Program-made: the position numbers and the translations under genes
In this document: piece after piece, positions 35,383 to 43,532 of the stretch
Layout: every line of letters begins with the position of its first letter
Position numbering within the stretch: the first letter of the stretch is position 1
Source: Aeromonas bivalvium
GTDB lineage: Bacteria > Pseudomonadota > Gammaproteobacteria > Enterobacterales > Aeromonadaceae
Direction of reading: 5' to 3'
Assembly: GCF_000819765.1 (NCBI RefSeq)
Contig: NZ_CDBT01000041.1
Coordinates: 598-49,043, forward strand
DNA length: 48,446 nucleotides
Notes under the pieces: model-generated
What the model saw: the letters and a program-made list of their open reading frames with translations, nothing else
Database searches by the model: none
What the model was told of the DNA's origin: nothing

Positions 35383-35919
35383 TCAACGCCCCGCCAGCAC
35401 CCGCTTGAGCTGCTTGCTCCAGTCGGATACCCGGCCCTGGCGCGGCAGCCCCTGCCAGATCCCCTGCCAGCGGGCCTGGCTCAAGGGATGGCCGAGACGG
35501 CGCTCGACCCCGGCCCTCAGGTAATCATGGGCCAGCTTGCTGGCCTGGGGAGAGCCGAGGAACTTGGACACGGGATCGCTCATGCGCACGTCGCGCATGC
35601 CAAGCAGGGGATAATCGGTCTGCACCGCCGCCAGCATGGTTTCACGCATGGCGGATTCGATGTAGCCACGGGCGAACAGGGCCGTCACCGACTCCAGCGA
35701 CCCCTGATCCGGGCCATGGTACTCCTCGTCAAAGGTAGGGGCAGGCTGAGCGGCATCGCTCTGCACCACGGCATCGGGATCCGGTTGCGGCGCTACCACC
35801 GCCGCCTTGGGGGCCACCGGCTTGGGGGCGACAACCGGCTTGCGAGGGGCGCTCTGGCTGCAGGCCCCCAGCGCCAGGGCGAGGGCCAAGCAACCGAACG
35901 CACGAGAATAAGACGGCAT
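35383..35919 (-). CDS. Lipoprotein of unknown function
   Basis: This 178-residue protein has a lipobox (LALGAC, Cys near residue 20), then a proline/alanine/valine-rich linker (about residues 25-60) and a helical C-terminal domain with SLESVTALFARGYIESAMRETMLAAV and basic WSKQLKRVL. I know no family for it. It is encoded 24 bp downstream of paeA and probably cotranscribed. ATG 35919 is preferred because GGAG lies 8 nt before it; the ATG two codons earlier is only 2 nt from that site. Confidence 0.78.
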   Translation of the reverse strand: MPSYSRAFGCLALALALGACSQSAPRKPVVAPKPVAPKAAVVAPQPDPDAVVQSDAAQPAPTFDEEYHGPDQGSLESVTALFARGYIESAMRETMLAAVQTDYPLLGMRDVRMSDPVSKFLGSPQASKLAHDYLRAGVERRLGHPLSQARWQGIWQGLPRQGRVSDWSKQLKRVLAGR

Positions 35920-35943
35920 CTTCATGACTCCTGATGAACTCCT

Positions 35944-37263
35944 TTACGATTCCTGGGCGGGCTTCTCGGCCGGTGCGGCCTCTACCCGGGTGACCAGCAG
36001 TTGATCAATCTTGTAGCTGTCGATATCGACGACTTCGAACTTGTATCCGGCGTATTTGACCGAGTCGGTCCGCTTGGGGATCTTGCGCAGCATGAACATG
36101 ATGAAACCGGCGATGGTCTCGTAGTTCTGGCTCTCCGGAAACTCCTCGATGTCGAAGGCCCGCATCACGTCCGAGATGGGAGTGACGCCGTCCACCAGCC
36201 AGGAGTTCTCATCCCGCTGGACTATCTGCTCTTCCACCACGTGGGTGGCCCACTCCCCCATGACGGTGCTCATCAGATCGTTCATGGTGACGATACCCAC
36301 CACCAGGGCGTACTCGTTCATCACCACGGCGAAATCGCCACGATGATTCTTGAAGTACTCCATGGCCTCGTAGAGGTTCAGGGTATCCGGGATGATGATG
36401 ACGTTCTGCACCAGATTGCCGCCGATGAGGTCTATGCTCTGGCCGCCGATGACGCGGATCAGCAGCTCCTTGGCATCGACGAAGCCCTTGATGCTGTCGA
36501 GGTTGTGGTCGCACACCAGGAACTTGTTGTGGGGATGCTCGGCTATCTTGGCCTTGATGCTCTCTTCGCTCTCTTGCAGGGTGAAGTAGATGAGGCTTTC
36601 GCGCGCCGTCATGGCGGAGGTGACGCCGAGGGACTGGAGCTCGAACACGTTCTCGATGAGCTGATGCTCCTCGCGCTGCAACACGCCGGCAGCCGCCCCC
36701 GCGTCCATCACCGCATAGATGTCGTCCGAGGTGATCTCGTCGTTGCGCACCATGGAGACCCGCAGCAGGCGGAACAGGGCATTGGCCATGCCGTTGAAGA
36801 ACCACACCAGGGGCATCCACAGCACCACGAACAGCATCATGGGGCGCACCACCACCACGGCGATCCGCTCGGGCATGGTCATGGCCAGGCGCTTGGGCAT
36901 CAGATCCGCCAGCAGAATGAACATGCCGGTGACAAAGACGAAGGAGGCGATGGAGCTGATTTCCCCGAGCCAGGGCCCCTGATAGATGGCGGCGATCAGC
37001 CCCTTGATGGCGGGATTGAGGGCGGACTCGCCCAATATGCCGCCCAGAATGGCGACGGTATTGAGGCCTATCTGCACCACGGTAAAGAAGTTACCCGGCT
37101 GGGCCTGCAAGGCCAGCACCTTGGCGGCCTGGCGGTTGCCCTCGTCGGCCATCACCTGCAACTTTATCTTGCGGGAAGCGGCGAGGGAGATCTCGGAGAG
37201 GGAAAAGAACACGCTGCCGGCAACCAGCAGCAGCAGTAAAAACAGACTATCGGCAAAACTCAT
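35944..37263 (-). CDS. paeA: CNNM/HCC-family transporter PaeA (YtfL)
   Basis: This 439-residue inner-membrane protein has a DUF21 domain with about four helices (residues 1-190, ISLAASRKIKLQVMADEGN), paired CBS domains (about 210-330) and a C-terminal CorC/HlyC domain (KYAGYKFEVVDIDSYKIDQLLVTRV). It aligns along its length with E. coli YtfL/PaeA (447 aa), described as a cadaverine/putrescine exporter; CNNM relatives move magnesium or sodium. The ATG 37263 gives the E. coli-like start. A hairpin (GCGCCC/GGGCGC) lies upstream at 37373-37388. Confidence 0.93.
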   Translation of the reverse strand: MSFADSLFLLLLLVAGSVFFSLSEISLAASRKIKLQVMADEGNRQAAKVLALQAQPGNFFTVVQIGLNTVAILGGILGESALNPAIKGLIAAIYQGPWLGEISSIASFVFVTGMFILLADLMPKRLAMTMPERIAVVVVRPMMLFVVLWMPLVWFFNGMANALFRLLRVSMVRNDEITSDDIYAVMDAGAAAGVLQREEHQLIENVFELQSLGVTSAMTARESLIYFTLQESEESIKAKIAEHPHNKFLVCDHNLDSIKGFVDAKELLIRVIGGQSIDLIGGNLVQNVIIIPDTLNLYEAMEYFKNHRGDFAVVMNEYALVVGIVTMNDLMSTVMGEWATHVVEEQIVQRDENSWLVDGVTPISDVMRAFDIEEFPESQNYETIAGFIMFMLRKIPKRTDSVKYAGYKFEVVDIDSYKIDQLLVTRVEAAPAEKPAQES

Positions 37264-37372
37264 GATTGACCTATTGCTACAGCCGCCTTGACACAAGACG
37301 GCAAACTGGGCCCGGGAAACCGGACCGTGAGTCCATCCGGGACTCACACAGGGGCCGTATTCTAGCAGAAAA

Positions 37373-37388
37373 GCGCCCCTTTGGGCGC
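37373..37388. other. Small GC hairpin upstream of paeA
   Basis: GCGCCC (37373-37378) pairs with GGGCGC (37383-37388) across a 4-nt loop, within the 190-bp gap between phoU and paeA. It may sit in the paeA leader. Confidence 0.35.
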
Positions 37389-37417
37389 GCTATCTCAACT
37401 TGTCGCGCAATGCAATA

Positions 37418-37442
37418 AAAAAGGCGCTCAGCGCGCCTTTTT
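37418..37442. terminator. Terminator of the pst-phoU operon
   Basis: A 10-bp stem (37418-37427 with 37433-37442) with A5/T5 flanks and a 5-nt loop lies 10 bp after the phoU stop. Confidence 0.9.
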
Positions 37443-37452
37443 ATTCATTTCA

Positions 37453-38163
37453 TCAGGGTTTGCCCAGCAGGTCGTTGATCTCGTCCACCTTGGTGTGGCG
37501 CACGTCCTTGCCCTTGACGAAGTAGATGATGTATTCGCAGATGTGCTGGCAGCGATCCCCCACCCGCTCGATGGCCCGCGCCGCCCACAGCACGTTGAGT
37601 ACCTGGGGGATGGTGCGGGGATCTTCCATCATGTAGGTCATCAGCTCGCGGATGATGGACTCGTACTCCCGGTCGACCTTGTCATCTTCCTTGTAGACAG
37701 TGATGGCCGCCTCCAGATCCATGCGGGCGAAGGCATCGAGCACGTCGTGCAGCATCTTGATGGTGCGACGGCCCATGTTTTCAAGCGACACCAGGGGCGG
37801 CTGCGGCTTGTTGGCGTTGTCGGTGAGCATGCGGGCTATCTTGTCCGCCACATCGCCGATGCGCTCCAGATCCGTGATGGTCTTGATGATGGCCATCACC
37901 AGGCGCAGATCGGAGGCTGCCGGCTGACGCTTGGCGATGATGCGGGTGCACTCCTCGTCGATGGCCACTTCCATGGCGTTGACCTTGTGGTCGTTGGCCA
38001 CTATCTTGCGCGCCGCCTCCAGATCCTGACCATGAATGGCGGCGATGGCGTCGGTCAGCTGCTGCTCCACCAGGCCACCCATCACCAGCACCTGATTGCG
38101 CACGCTCTCGAGCTCGGCATTGAACTGACCGGAGATGTGTTTGTTGAGATTCATATTGTCCAT
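37453..38163 (-). CDS. phoU: Phosphate signaling protein PhoU
   Basis: PhoU damps the PhoR/PhoB response when phosphate is plentiful and works with the Pst transporter. The 236-residue all-helical protein has two PhoU repeats, each with a metal-binding motif: [19 protein letters not shown] in the first and [17 protein letters not shown] residues in the second. Length matches E. coli PhoU (241 aa). ATG 38163 has AAGGA 8 nt upstream. It is the last gene of pstCAB-phoU. The start lies in a tandemly duplicated segment. Confidence 0.96.
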   Translation of the reverse strand: MDNMNLNKHISGQFNAELESVRNQVLVMGGLVEQQLTDAIAAIHGQDLEAARKIVANDHKVNAMEVAIDEECTRIIAKRQPAASDLRLVMAIIKTITDLERIGDVADKIARMLTDNANKPQPPLVSLENMGRRTIKMLHDVLDAFARMDLEAAITVYKEDDKVDREYESIIRELMTYMMEDPRTIPQVLNVLWAARAIERVGDRCQHICEYIIYFVKGKDVRHTKVDEINDLLGKP

Positions 38164-38282
38164 ACCAATAATCCTTGTTGCTCCGATTATGCCTTAGCCG
38201 TTGAATCGACCGCCAATCTGTTTATTGATGCTCATCTTGTTCATACCAATGATCCTTGTTGCACCAAGCATGCCTTAGCCGT
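38121..38282 (-). repeat. 81-bp tandem duplication at the pstB/phoU junction
   Basis: Bases 38121-38201 and 38202-38282 are two adjacent 81-bp copies with scattered mismatches. Each holds, on the minus strand, a stop region GGCTAAGGCAT, a Shine-Dalgarno AAGGA, an ATG and the first codons of phoU or a phoU-like frame. The outermost copies supply the true pstB stop and the true phoU start. Confidence 0.9.
38194..38244 (-). other. 16-codon chimeric mini-ORF between pstB and phoU
   Basis: The peptide MNKMSINKQIGGRFNG starts like PhoU ([16 protein letters not shown]) and ends with a codon pattern like the PstB end (GRYG, then TAA). It has the same AAGGA at the same distance as phoU. It is a relic or relay cistron of the duplicated junction; translation is unproven. 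Confidence 0.4.
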
Positions 38283-39093
38283 AACGACCCGTGATGTAAT
38301 CTTCGGTCTTCTTCTTGGCCGGGGTGGTGAAGATGGTGTTGGTGTCGGCGTATTCGATGAGCTCGCCCATGTACATGAAAGCGGTCTGATCCGACACCCG
38401 CGCCGCCTGCTGCATGTTGTGGGTGACGATCACCACGGTGAACTGGCTCTTGAGCTCGTTGATCAGCTCCTCGATGGTGAGGGTCGAGATGGGGTCCAGC
38501 GCCGAGGTCGGCTCATCGAGCAGCAGCACTTCCGGCTCGATGGCGATGGCCCGGGCGATCACCAGCCGCTGCTGCTGACCACCGGAGAGGCCGAACGCAT
38601 TGTCATGCAGGCGATCCTTCACCTCGTCCCACAGGGCCGCGCCGCGCAAGGAGCGCTCGGCCGCCTCGTCCAGCTGGCGCCTGTCGTTGATCCCCTGCAG
38701 ACGCAGGCCATAGACCACGTTCTCGTAGATGGACTTGGGGAAGGGGTTCGGGCGCTGGAACACCATGCCGACCCGGCGACGCAAGGCGGAGACATCCACG
38801 CTCTTGTCATAGATGTTGTGGCCATGCAGCTGGATTTCCCCCTCGATACGGCAGATCTCCACCAGATCGTTCATCCGGTTGATGCAGCGCAGCAGGGTGG
38901 ATTTGCCGCAACCGGACGGGCCGATGAAGGCGGTCACCTGGCCTTTGGGGATCTTCATGTTGACGTTGAACAGCGCCTGTTTGCTGCCGTAGTACAGGTT
39001 GAGATCCTTGACCTCAAGGGCGGTCTGCTCCGGGGTCAGCTTGTTCAGATCCAGGGACTTGTGCTGGGTCGGAGTCGGCGTCACGTTGATCAT
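38275..39093 (-). CDS. pstB: Phosphate ABC transporter, ATP-binding protein
   Basis: PstB energises high-affinity phosphate uptake. The 272-residue ATPase has Walker [10 protein letters not shown] near residue 60, Q-loop [12 protein letters not shown], signature LSGGQQQR, Walker [14 protein letters not shown] and the PstB-specific NRMNDL and [10 protein letters not shown] end. ATG 39093 has AGAGGT 5 nt upstream. It is the third gene of pstCAB-phoU and is flanked on both sides by duplicated junctions. Confidence 0.97.
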   Translation of the reverse strand: MINVTPTPTQHKSLDLNKLTPEQTALEVKDLNLYYGSKQALFNVNMKIPKGQVTAFIGPSGCGKSTLLRCINRMNDLVEICRIEGEIQLHGHNIYDKSVDVSALRRRVGMVFQRPNPFPKSIYENVVYGLRLQGINDRRQLDEAAERSLRGAALWDEVKDRLHDNAFGLSGGQQQRLVIARAIAIEPEVLLLDEPTSALDPISTLTIEELINELKSQFTVVIVTHNMQQAARVSDQTAFMYMGELIEYADTNTIFTTPAKKKTEDYITGRYG

Positions 39094-39148
39094 CTGTTAC
39101 CTCTAAATCTTGTCTGGGGTGGCCGGGCGCTTGCCAGCGACCCTCATG

Positions 39149-39190
39149 TCATTGGTGCAGACAGATGGCGACCCCTCTCGGGCCGCGCAT
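39149..39190 (-). other. 13-codon mini-ORF after a duplicated pstB ribosome-binding site
   Basis: The frame MRGPRGVAICLHQ follows GAGGTAGCAG, a near copy of the real pstB ribosome-binding region (GAGGTAACAG) 97 bp away. The AGACAAGA element upstream is also copied. The peptide resembles neither neighbour. Confidence 0.3.
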
Positions 39191-39225
39191 CTGCTACCTC
39201 ACTCTTGTCTCTCTGGCCATCCGTA

Positions 39226-39303
39226 TCAAGGTGCCAGAGAGCGGCATGTCTCACACAGGTGGTTGCGGATACCTGTGATGTCGGTCGGCTTGATGCCGTT
39301 CAT
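39226..39303 (-). other. 25-codon chimeric mini-ORF, distal repeat unit
   Basis: The frame starts MNGIKPTD, weakly like PstB (MINVTPTP), and ends with a PstA-like tail (TGIRNHLCETCRSLAP against AIGIRNHLREKFRSLEH). The PstA reading frame of the tail is preserved. Confidence 0.35.
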
Positions 39304-39362
39304 ATCTTGTCTCGACATCAGTCCAGGCCGCCGCATCAATGTTCCAAAGAGCGGAATTCCTC

Positions 39363-39413
39363 TCACAGGTGGTTGCGAATACCTGTGATGTCGGTCGGCT
39401 TGATGCCGTTCAT
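39363..39413 (-). other. 16-codon chimeric mini-ORF, proximal repeat unit
   Basis: The peptide MNGIKPTDITGIRNHL shares the first 16 residues of the distal mini-ORF but stops early, because CGC of pstA is TGA in this copy. The preceding GAG is a weak ribosome-binding site. Confidence 0.35.
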
Positions 39414-39445
39414 ATCTTGTCTCGACATCAGTCCATGCCGCCGCA

Positions 39446-41095
39446 TCAATGTTCCAAAGAGCGGAATTTCTCGCGCAGGTGGTTGCGAATACCGATGGCC
39501 GTCAGGTTGAGGCCGACGATCACCGTCACCAGCAGGAAGGAAGTGGCATAGACCAGGGGCCGCGCCGCCTCCACGTTCGGGCTCTGGAAGCCCACATCAT
39601 AGATGTGGAAGCCCAGGTGCATGAACTTGCGCTCCACGTGCAGGTAGGGGAAGTTGCCATCCATGGGCAACGTGGGAGCAAGCTTCACCACCCCCACCAG
39701 CATCAGGGGCGCCACTTCACCCGCCGCACGCGCTATCGCCAGGATGAGGCCGGTCATGATGGCCGGGCTCGCCATGGGCAGCACGATGCGCCACAGGGTC
39801 TCGGCCTGGGTGGCCCCCAGGGCCAGGGAGCCCTGGCGTACCGTGCTCGGGATCCGGGCCAGCCCCTCCTCGGTGGAGACGATCACCACCGGCAGGGTCA
39901 GGATGGCCAGGGTCAGCGCGGACCAGATGACGCCAGGGGAGCCAAAGGTCGGGCTCGGCAGCGCTTCCGGGTAGAACAGCTGATCCAGCGAACCACCGAG
40001 CGTATAGACGAAGAAGCCCAGGCCGAACACGCCGTAGACGATGGAGGGCACCCCCGCCAGATTGATCACCGCGATGCGAATGAGTTTGGTCAGGCCGTTC
40101 TTGCCCGCGTACTCGTGCAGGTAGACGGCGGCCACCACCCCGAGCGGGGTCACTATGATGGCCATCAGTATCACCATGAAGACGGTGCCGAAGATGGCCG
40201 GGAAGACGCCGCCCTCGGTGTTGGCCTCACGGGGTTCGCCACTGACGAACTTGCCTATCTGATGGAACCAGTGACCTATCTTGCCCAGCAGGCTCATGTC
40301 GTTGGGCCAGACCACGTCCAGCACCCTGGACATGGGCATGGTCACCTGCTCGCCACGCATGTCCTTGACCGTGATGGCGTCACGATCCGCCTGGCGTCTG
40401 AGCTCGAACAGCTCTTTTTCCAGCACCTGATAGTCGGCGTTGAGGGCATCCCGCTGGCGGGCGAGATCCGCCTTGACCTCATCGGTCAGCTCATCGTCCA
40501 GCTCGGCCTTGCGCTCCTTGAGGCGCAGCTTCTCGAGCTGATAGTTGATGCTGCCTATCTTGCCCTTTTGCAGATCATTGGCCTGCTCGGAGAGCCGGTT
40601 GCTGCGATCCAGCATCCGCGCCACGACCTGATGCAGATCCTGGTCTATGACCTTGCCATCCTCGCGCACCGAGCTGATGTAGCCATAGAAGTTGCCATTG
40701 GTGCTGCGCTCGAGCACCGCCAGCTCCTTGGGCTGGCTGCGGGAGAGGATGTCGGTCTCCAGCAACCAGCGAAAATCCAGCCCCACGAACTCGCGGTTGC
40801 CGGTCTTGACCAGATAGCGAGTCAGATCGGTACGCTCCTCGCCGGCCAGGGCCAGGCCGGAGGCGCGCAGCCGCTCCACCGGCACCAGCTCGCGATCGTT
40901 GATCTCGCCGATCAGCACGCTCTTGCTGCCGTCGGCACCCTGCACCTGCCACTCATAGATGGGGTGCGGCCAGAAGTAGACCAGGCCACGCCAGCCGATG
41001 AGCAACAACAGACCCAGCACGGCGACCAGACTCAGGCTGACGGCACCGCCCGTCATCCAGATCCAGGGGGCCCCTGATTTAAACCACTTACCCAT
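39446..41095 (-). CDS. pstA: Phosphate ABC transporter, permease PstA (long form)
   Basis: PstA forms the inner-membrane phosphate channel with PstC. The 549-residue protein is about twice the length of E. coli PstA (296 aa). After a first helix (residues about 15-40) it has some 270 extra residues, including a charged coiled-coil stretch (about 165-235, LEKLRLKERKAELDDEL), before the permease core (GTVFMVILMAIIVTPLGVVAAVYLHEYAG onward, EGLARIPSTVRQGSLALGATQ contact loop). ATG 41095 has AAGGA 7 nt upstream and lies 14 bp after the pstC stop. Long PstA/PstC pairs are known in several gammaproteobacteria. Confidence 0.94.
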   Translation of the reverse strand: MGKWFKSGAPWIWMTGGAVSLSLVAVLGLLLLIGWRGLVYFWPHPIYEWQVQGADGSKSVLIGEINDRELVPVERLRASGLALAGEERTDLTRYLVKTGNREFVGLDFRWLLETDILSRSQPKELAVLERSTNGNFYGYISSVREDGKVIDQDLHQVVARMLDRSNRLSEQANDLQKGKIGSINYQLEKLRLKERKAELDDELTDEVKADLARQRDALNADYQVLEKELFELRRQADRDAITVKDMRGEQVTMPMSRVLDVVWPNDMSLLGKIGHWFHQIGKFVSGEPREANTEGGVFPAIFGTVFMVILMAIIVTPLGVVAAVYLHEYAGKNGLTKLIRIAVINLAGVPSIVYGVFGLGFFVYTLGGSLDQLFYPEALPSPTFGSPGVIWSALTLAILTLPVVIVSTEEGLARIPSTVRQGSLALGATQAETLWRIVLPMASPAIMTGLILAIARAAGEVAPLMLVGVVKLAPTLPMDGNFPYLHVERKFMHLGFHIYDVGFQSPNVEAARPLVYATSFLLVTVIVGLNLTAIGIRNHLREKFRSLEH

Positions 41096-41109
41096 TGTCG
41101 ATTCCTTCA

Positions 41110-43347
41110 CTACAGGGAACTGTATTTTTCACGCAGACGCTGGCGGACGAACTCGGCCAGGGTATTGACGAGAAAAGTGAACACAAACAGCACGAAGGCC
41201 GCGAGGAAGAGCACCCGATAGTGGGAACTGCCCACTTCCGACTCCGGCATCTCCACCGCTATGTTGGCCGCCAGGGTGCGCAGCCCCTGGAACATGGAGA
41301 AGTCCATGATGGGGGTATTGCCGGTGGCCATCAGCACTATCATGGTCTCGCCCACGGCGCGGCCAAGGCCCATCATCACCGCCGAGAAGATGCCCGGACT
41401 CGCGGTCAGGATCACCACCCGGGTCAGGGTCTGCCAGGGGGTGGCCCCGAGCGCCAGGGATCCCTGGGTGAGATGCTTGGGCACAGAGAAGACAGCGTCT
41501 TCGGCGATGGAGAAGATGGTCGGGATGACCGCAAAGCCCATGGCGATGCCGACCACCAGGGAGTTGCGCTGGTCAAACTTGATGCCCATCTCGTTGGTGA
41601 GCCAGCTGCGGGTATCGCCGCCGAAGAAGGCATGCTCCACCACTGGGCTCAGGGTCAGGGCCAGCCAGCCGATGAAGAGCACCACAGGGATGAGCAATAC
41701 CGCCTGGCTCCCTTCCGGCACGCACTGGTTGAGCTTGCCCGGCAGCCCATGCCAGGCCAGGGCGGTCAGCAGCATGCCCAGGGGCAGCATGATGAGCATC
41801 ATGAAGATGCCGGGCAGATAATCCTCGACGATGGGGGCGAGCCACAGACCGGCCAGGAAGCCCAGGATCACGGTGGGCAGCGCCTCCATGATCTCCACCG
41901 TCGGCTTGACGAACTTGCGCATGCCGGCGGACATGAAGTAGGCGGTATAGATGGCCCCCGCGATCCCGAGCGGTACCGCGAACAGCATGGCGTAGAAGGC
42001 CGCCTTCAGGGTACCGAACGAGATGGGGATCAGGCTCAGCTTGGGCTCGAAGTCGTTGCTGGCGGAGGTGGACTGCCAGACATACATGGGCTCGGGATAG
42101 CCTTCGTACCACACCTCCTGCCACAGGGCGGACCAGGTCACCTCGGGGTGCTCGTTCTCGACCGAGAAGGTCTTGATCTTATTGCCCTGTTGCAGCAGCA
42201 ACAGGTTGTTGCGGGGGGAGATCGCCAGGCCGTTGAAGGCACCGCCGTCAATCTTCTCGCCGAGCAACCTGGATTCACCGGTGGCGTGGAAGAAGTTGAT
42301 GGCGCCATCCTGGCTGCCGGCGACAAACCCCTTGCGAAACAGCTCGGGGGTGAGCTGCGCCACGGCGCCGTCACTCTTGAAGTCGCGGATGTAGGTGAAC
42401 TCGCGCTTGCCCCCCTTGGCCACCTCGAACCACTGGGAGATGACGCCGTTGTCATTGCCCACCAGGATGGAGGAGGCCCCCGCCAGCAGCGCCAGCTGGG
42501 TGACGTTGGCATCCGGGGCATTGATGTCGAGCACGCTGCGCAGCTGGATGTCATTGAGGTTCTGGATGTCATAGACGGAGAGACGGTTGCCCGAGCGCAC
42601 CAGCAGGATGCGCAGGTTGGGGGTCAACAGCATCTGATCCACCTGACGGGGCAGCGCCGGGATCGGGTAGCTCTGGCTGGTCCACTCCACCTCGCCCGAG
42701 ATGAAGTTCTCCTCGCCGCTCAGCACCGCCATCACGCCACGGCCATCCTGGGTCAGTGCGGCCGCCACCATCTTGTCCTTGGCAGCCTCGAACACCAGCT
42801 GGCTCAGGGGCTTGCCCTCGGGATCCACCGTGATGGGCGCCTCACCGAACGGATAGGAGAGCTGGGGCTCAATCAGCCGCACGTCCCCCGGGTAGCTCAC
42901 CTTGAACCTGGGCTCCACTACCAGGGCCTTGCCATCGCTGAAACCATAGGCGAGGTAGGCCTTGCCCGGGGTCGGGATCGCCACCGCGCTGATCTCGCCC
43001 GGCACCTGGGCCTGAGCGATGGCCTGCCCCACCTTGAAGCGGGCATCGTCTTGCAGCGCGAAGAAGTTGACCTCCCCCTTGTCGCTGAAGCGATAGCCTA
43101 TCTCGTTTTGCTCCTCGACCCCGATCCAGGCGGTCTTGTCCTTGACGGGCAAGGAGAAAGTGGCGAGCGGCTCCATGGAGGCACCATTGAAGATGGGTTT
43201 CACCACATAGAGCAGATAAAAGAAGATGAGCAGGAGCGCCACCAGGACCAGGGTTCCCCCCGTGGTGACGCCATATTTGGCCAATGTGTCCTTGATCCGG
43301 CGCTTTCTGCTGCCCGCCATGATCAGGTGAATCGATTCCGATGACAT
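41110..43347 (-). CDS. pstC: Phosphate ABC transporter, permease PstC (long form)
   Basis: This 745-residue partner of PstA is also more than twice the E. coli length (319 aa). It has a first helix near residues 25-50, about 370 residues of soluble beta-rich sequence with short repeated blade-like segments (NLRILLVRSGNRLSVYDI, ASSILVGNDNGVISQWF), then the permease core (AAFYAMLFAVPLGIAGAIYTAYFMSAG, EALPTVILGFLAGLWLAP, LTQGSLALGATPWQTL). The soluble part may sense or receive substrate; this is inference. ATG 43347 has GAGG 6 nt upstream. It is the first gene of the operon behind a Pho box; no pstS is adjacent. Confidence 0.94.
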   Translation of the reverse strand: MSSESIHLIMAGSRKRRIKDTLAKYGVTTGGTLVLVALLLIFFYLLYVVKPIFNGASMEPLATFSLPVKDKTAWIGVEEQNEIGYRFSDKGEVNFFALQDDARFKVGQAIAQAQVPGEISAVAIPTPGKAYLAYGFSDGKALVVEPRFKVSYPGDVRLIEPQLSYPFGEAPITVDPEGKPLSQLVFEAAKDKMVAAALTQDGRGVMAVLSGEENFISGEVEWTSQSYPIPALPRQVDQMLLTPNLRILLVRSGNRLSVYDIQNLNDIQLRSVLDINAPDANVTQLALLAGASSILVGNDNGVISQWFEVAKGGKREFTYIRDFKSDGAVAQLTPELFRKGFVAGSQDGAINFFHATGESRLLGEKIDGGAFNGLAISPRNNLLLLQQGNKIKTFSVENEHPEVTWSALWQEVWYEGYPEPMYVWQSTSASNDFEPKLSLIPISFGTLKAAFYAMLFAVPLGIAGAIYTAYFMSAGMRKFVKPTVEIMEALPTVILGFLAGLWLAPIVEDYLPGIFMMLIMLPLGMLLTALAWHGLPGKLNQCVPEGSQAVLLIPVVLFIGWLALTLSPVVEHAFFGGDTRSWLTNEMGIKFDQRNSLVVGIAMGFAVIPTIFSIAEDAVFSVPKHLTQGSLALGATPWQTLTRVVILTASPGIFSAVMMGLGRAVGETMIVLMATGNTPIMDFSMFQGLRTLAANIAVEMPESEVGSSHYRVLFLAAFVLFVFTFLVNTLAEFVRQRLREKYSSL

Positions 43348-43379
43348 GCAAAACCTCAATGTGAGCTAGGCTTGGCGGC

Positions 43380-43413
43380 ATTATATGGCGGTTGCATGAC
43401 AGTTTTGTTACAT
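43380..43413 (-). promoter_or_regulatory. PhoB-dependent promoter of pstCAB-phoU
   Basis: On the minus strand half-sites ATGTAAC (43413-43407), CTGTCAT (43402-43396) and CCGCCAT (43391-43385) repeat every 11 bp. A perfect TATAAT -10 (43385-43380) lies 10 bp after CTGTCAT. The central half-site is a 7/7 Pho-box match. Confidence 0.85.
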
Positions 43414-43532
43414 GGGGCGGGAGTTTATTGCGGCTGGAAAGCCGAGAGTGAAACGGTCAACTGGCTGAATAACAACATGAAATTAATGTTTCCTCCCCGA
43501 TGACCACCCAGGGAGGAAAGCAGATCAGCCCC

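Larger units (their letters stand above)
39219..39493 (-). repeat. 110-bp tandem repeats at the pstA/pstB junction
   Basis: A 110-bp unit is repeated exactly in phase: 39256-39365 and 39366-39475 differ at about five positions, and the true pstA 3' end begins a third copy at 39476. A degenerate edge extends left to about 39219. Each unit carries the PstA tail (GIRNHL...FRSLEH-like), a stop codon, AGACAAGA and an ATG. The 352-bp pstA-pstB gap consists mostly of this array. Confidence 0.93.

Noticed and set aside
38121..39493. Repeats in the pst operon as a CRISPR array or mobile repeat family
   Set aside because: Units are 81 and 110 bp, directly adjacent, without spacers, and are made of pst gene ends; no cas genes are present.
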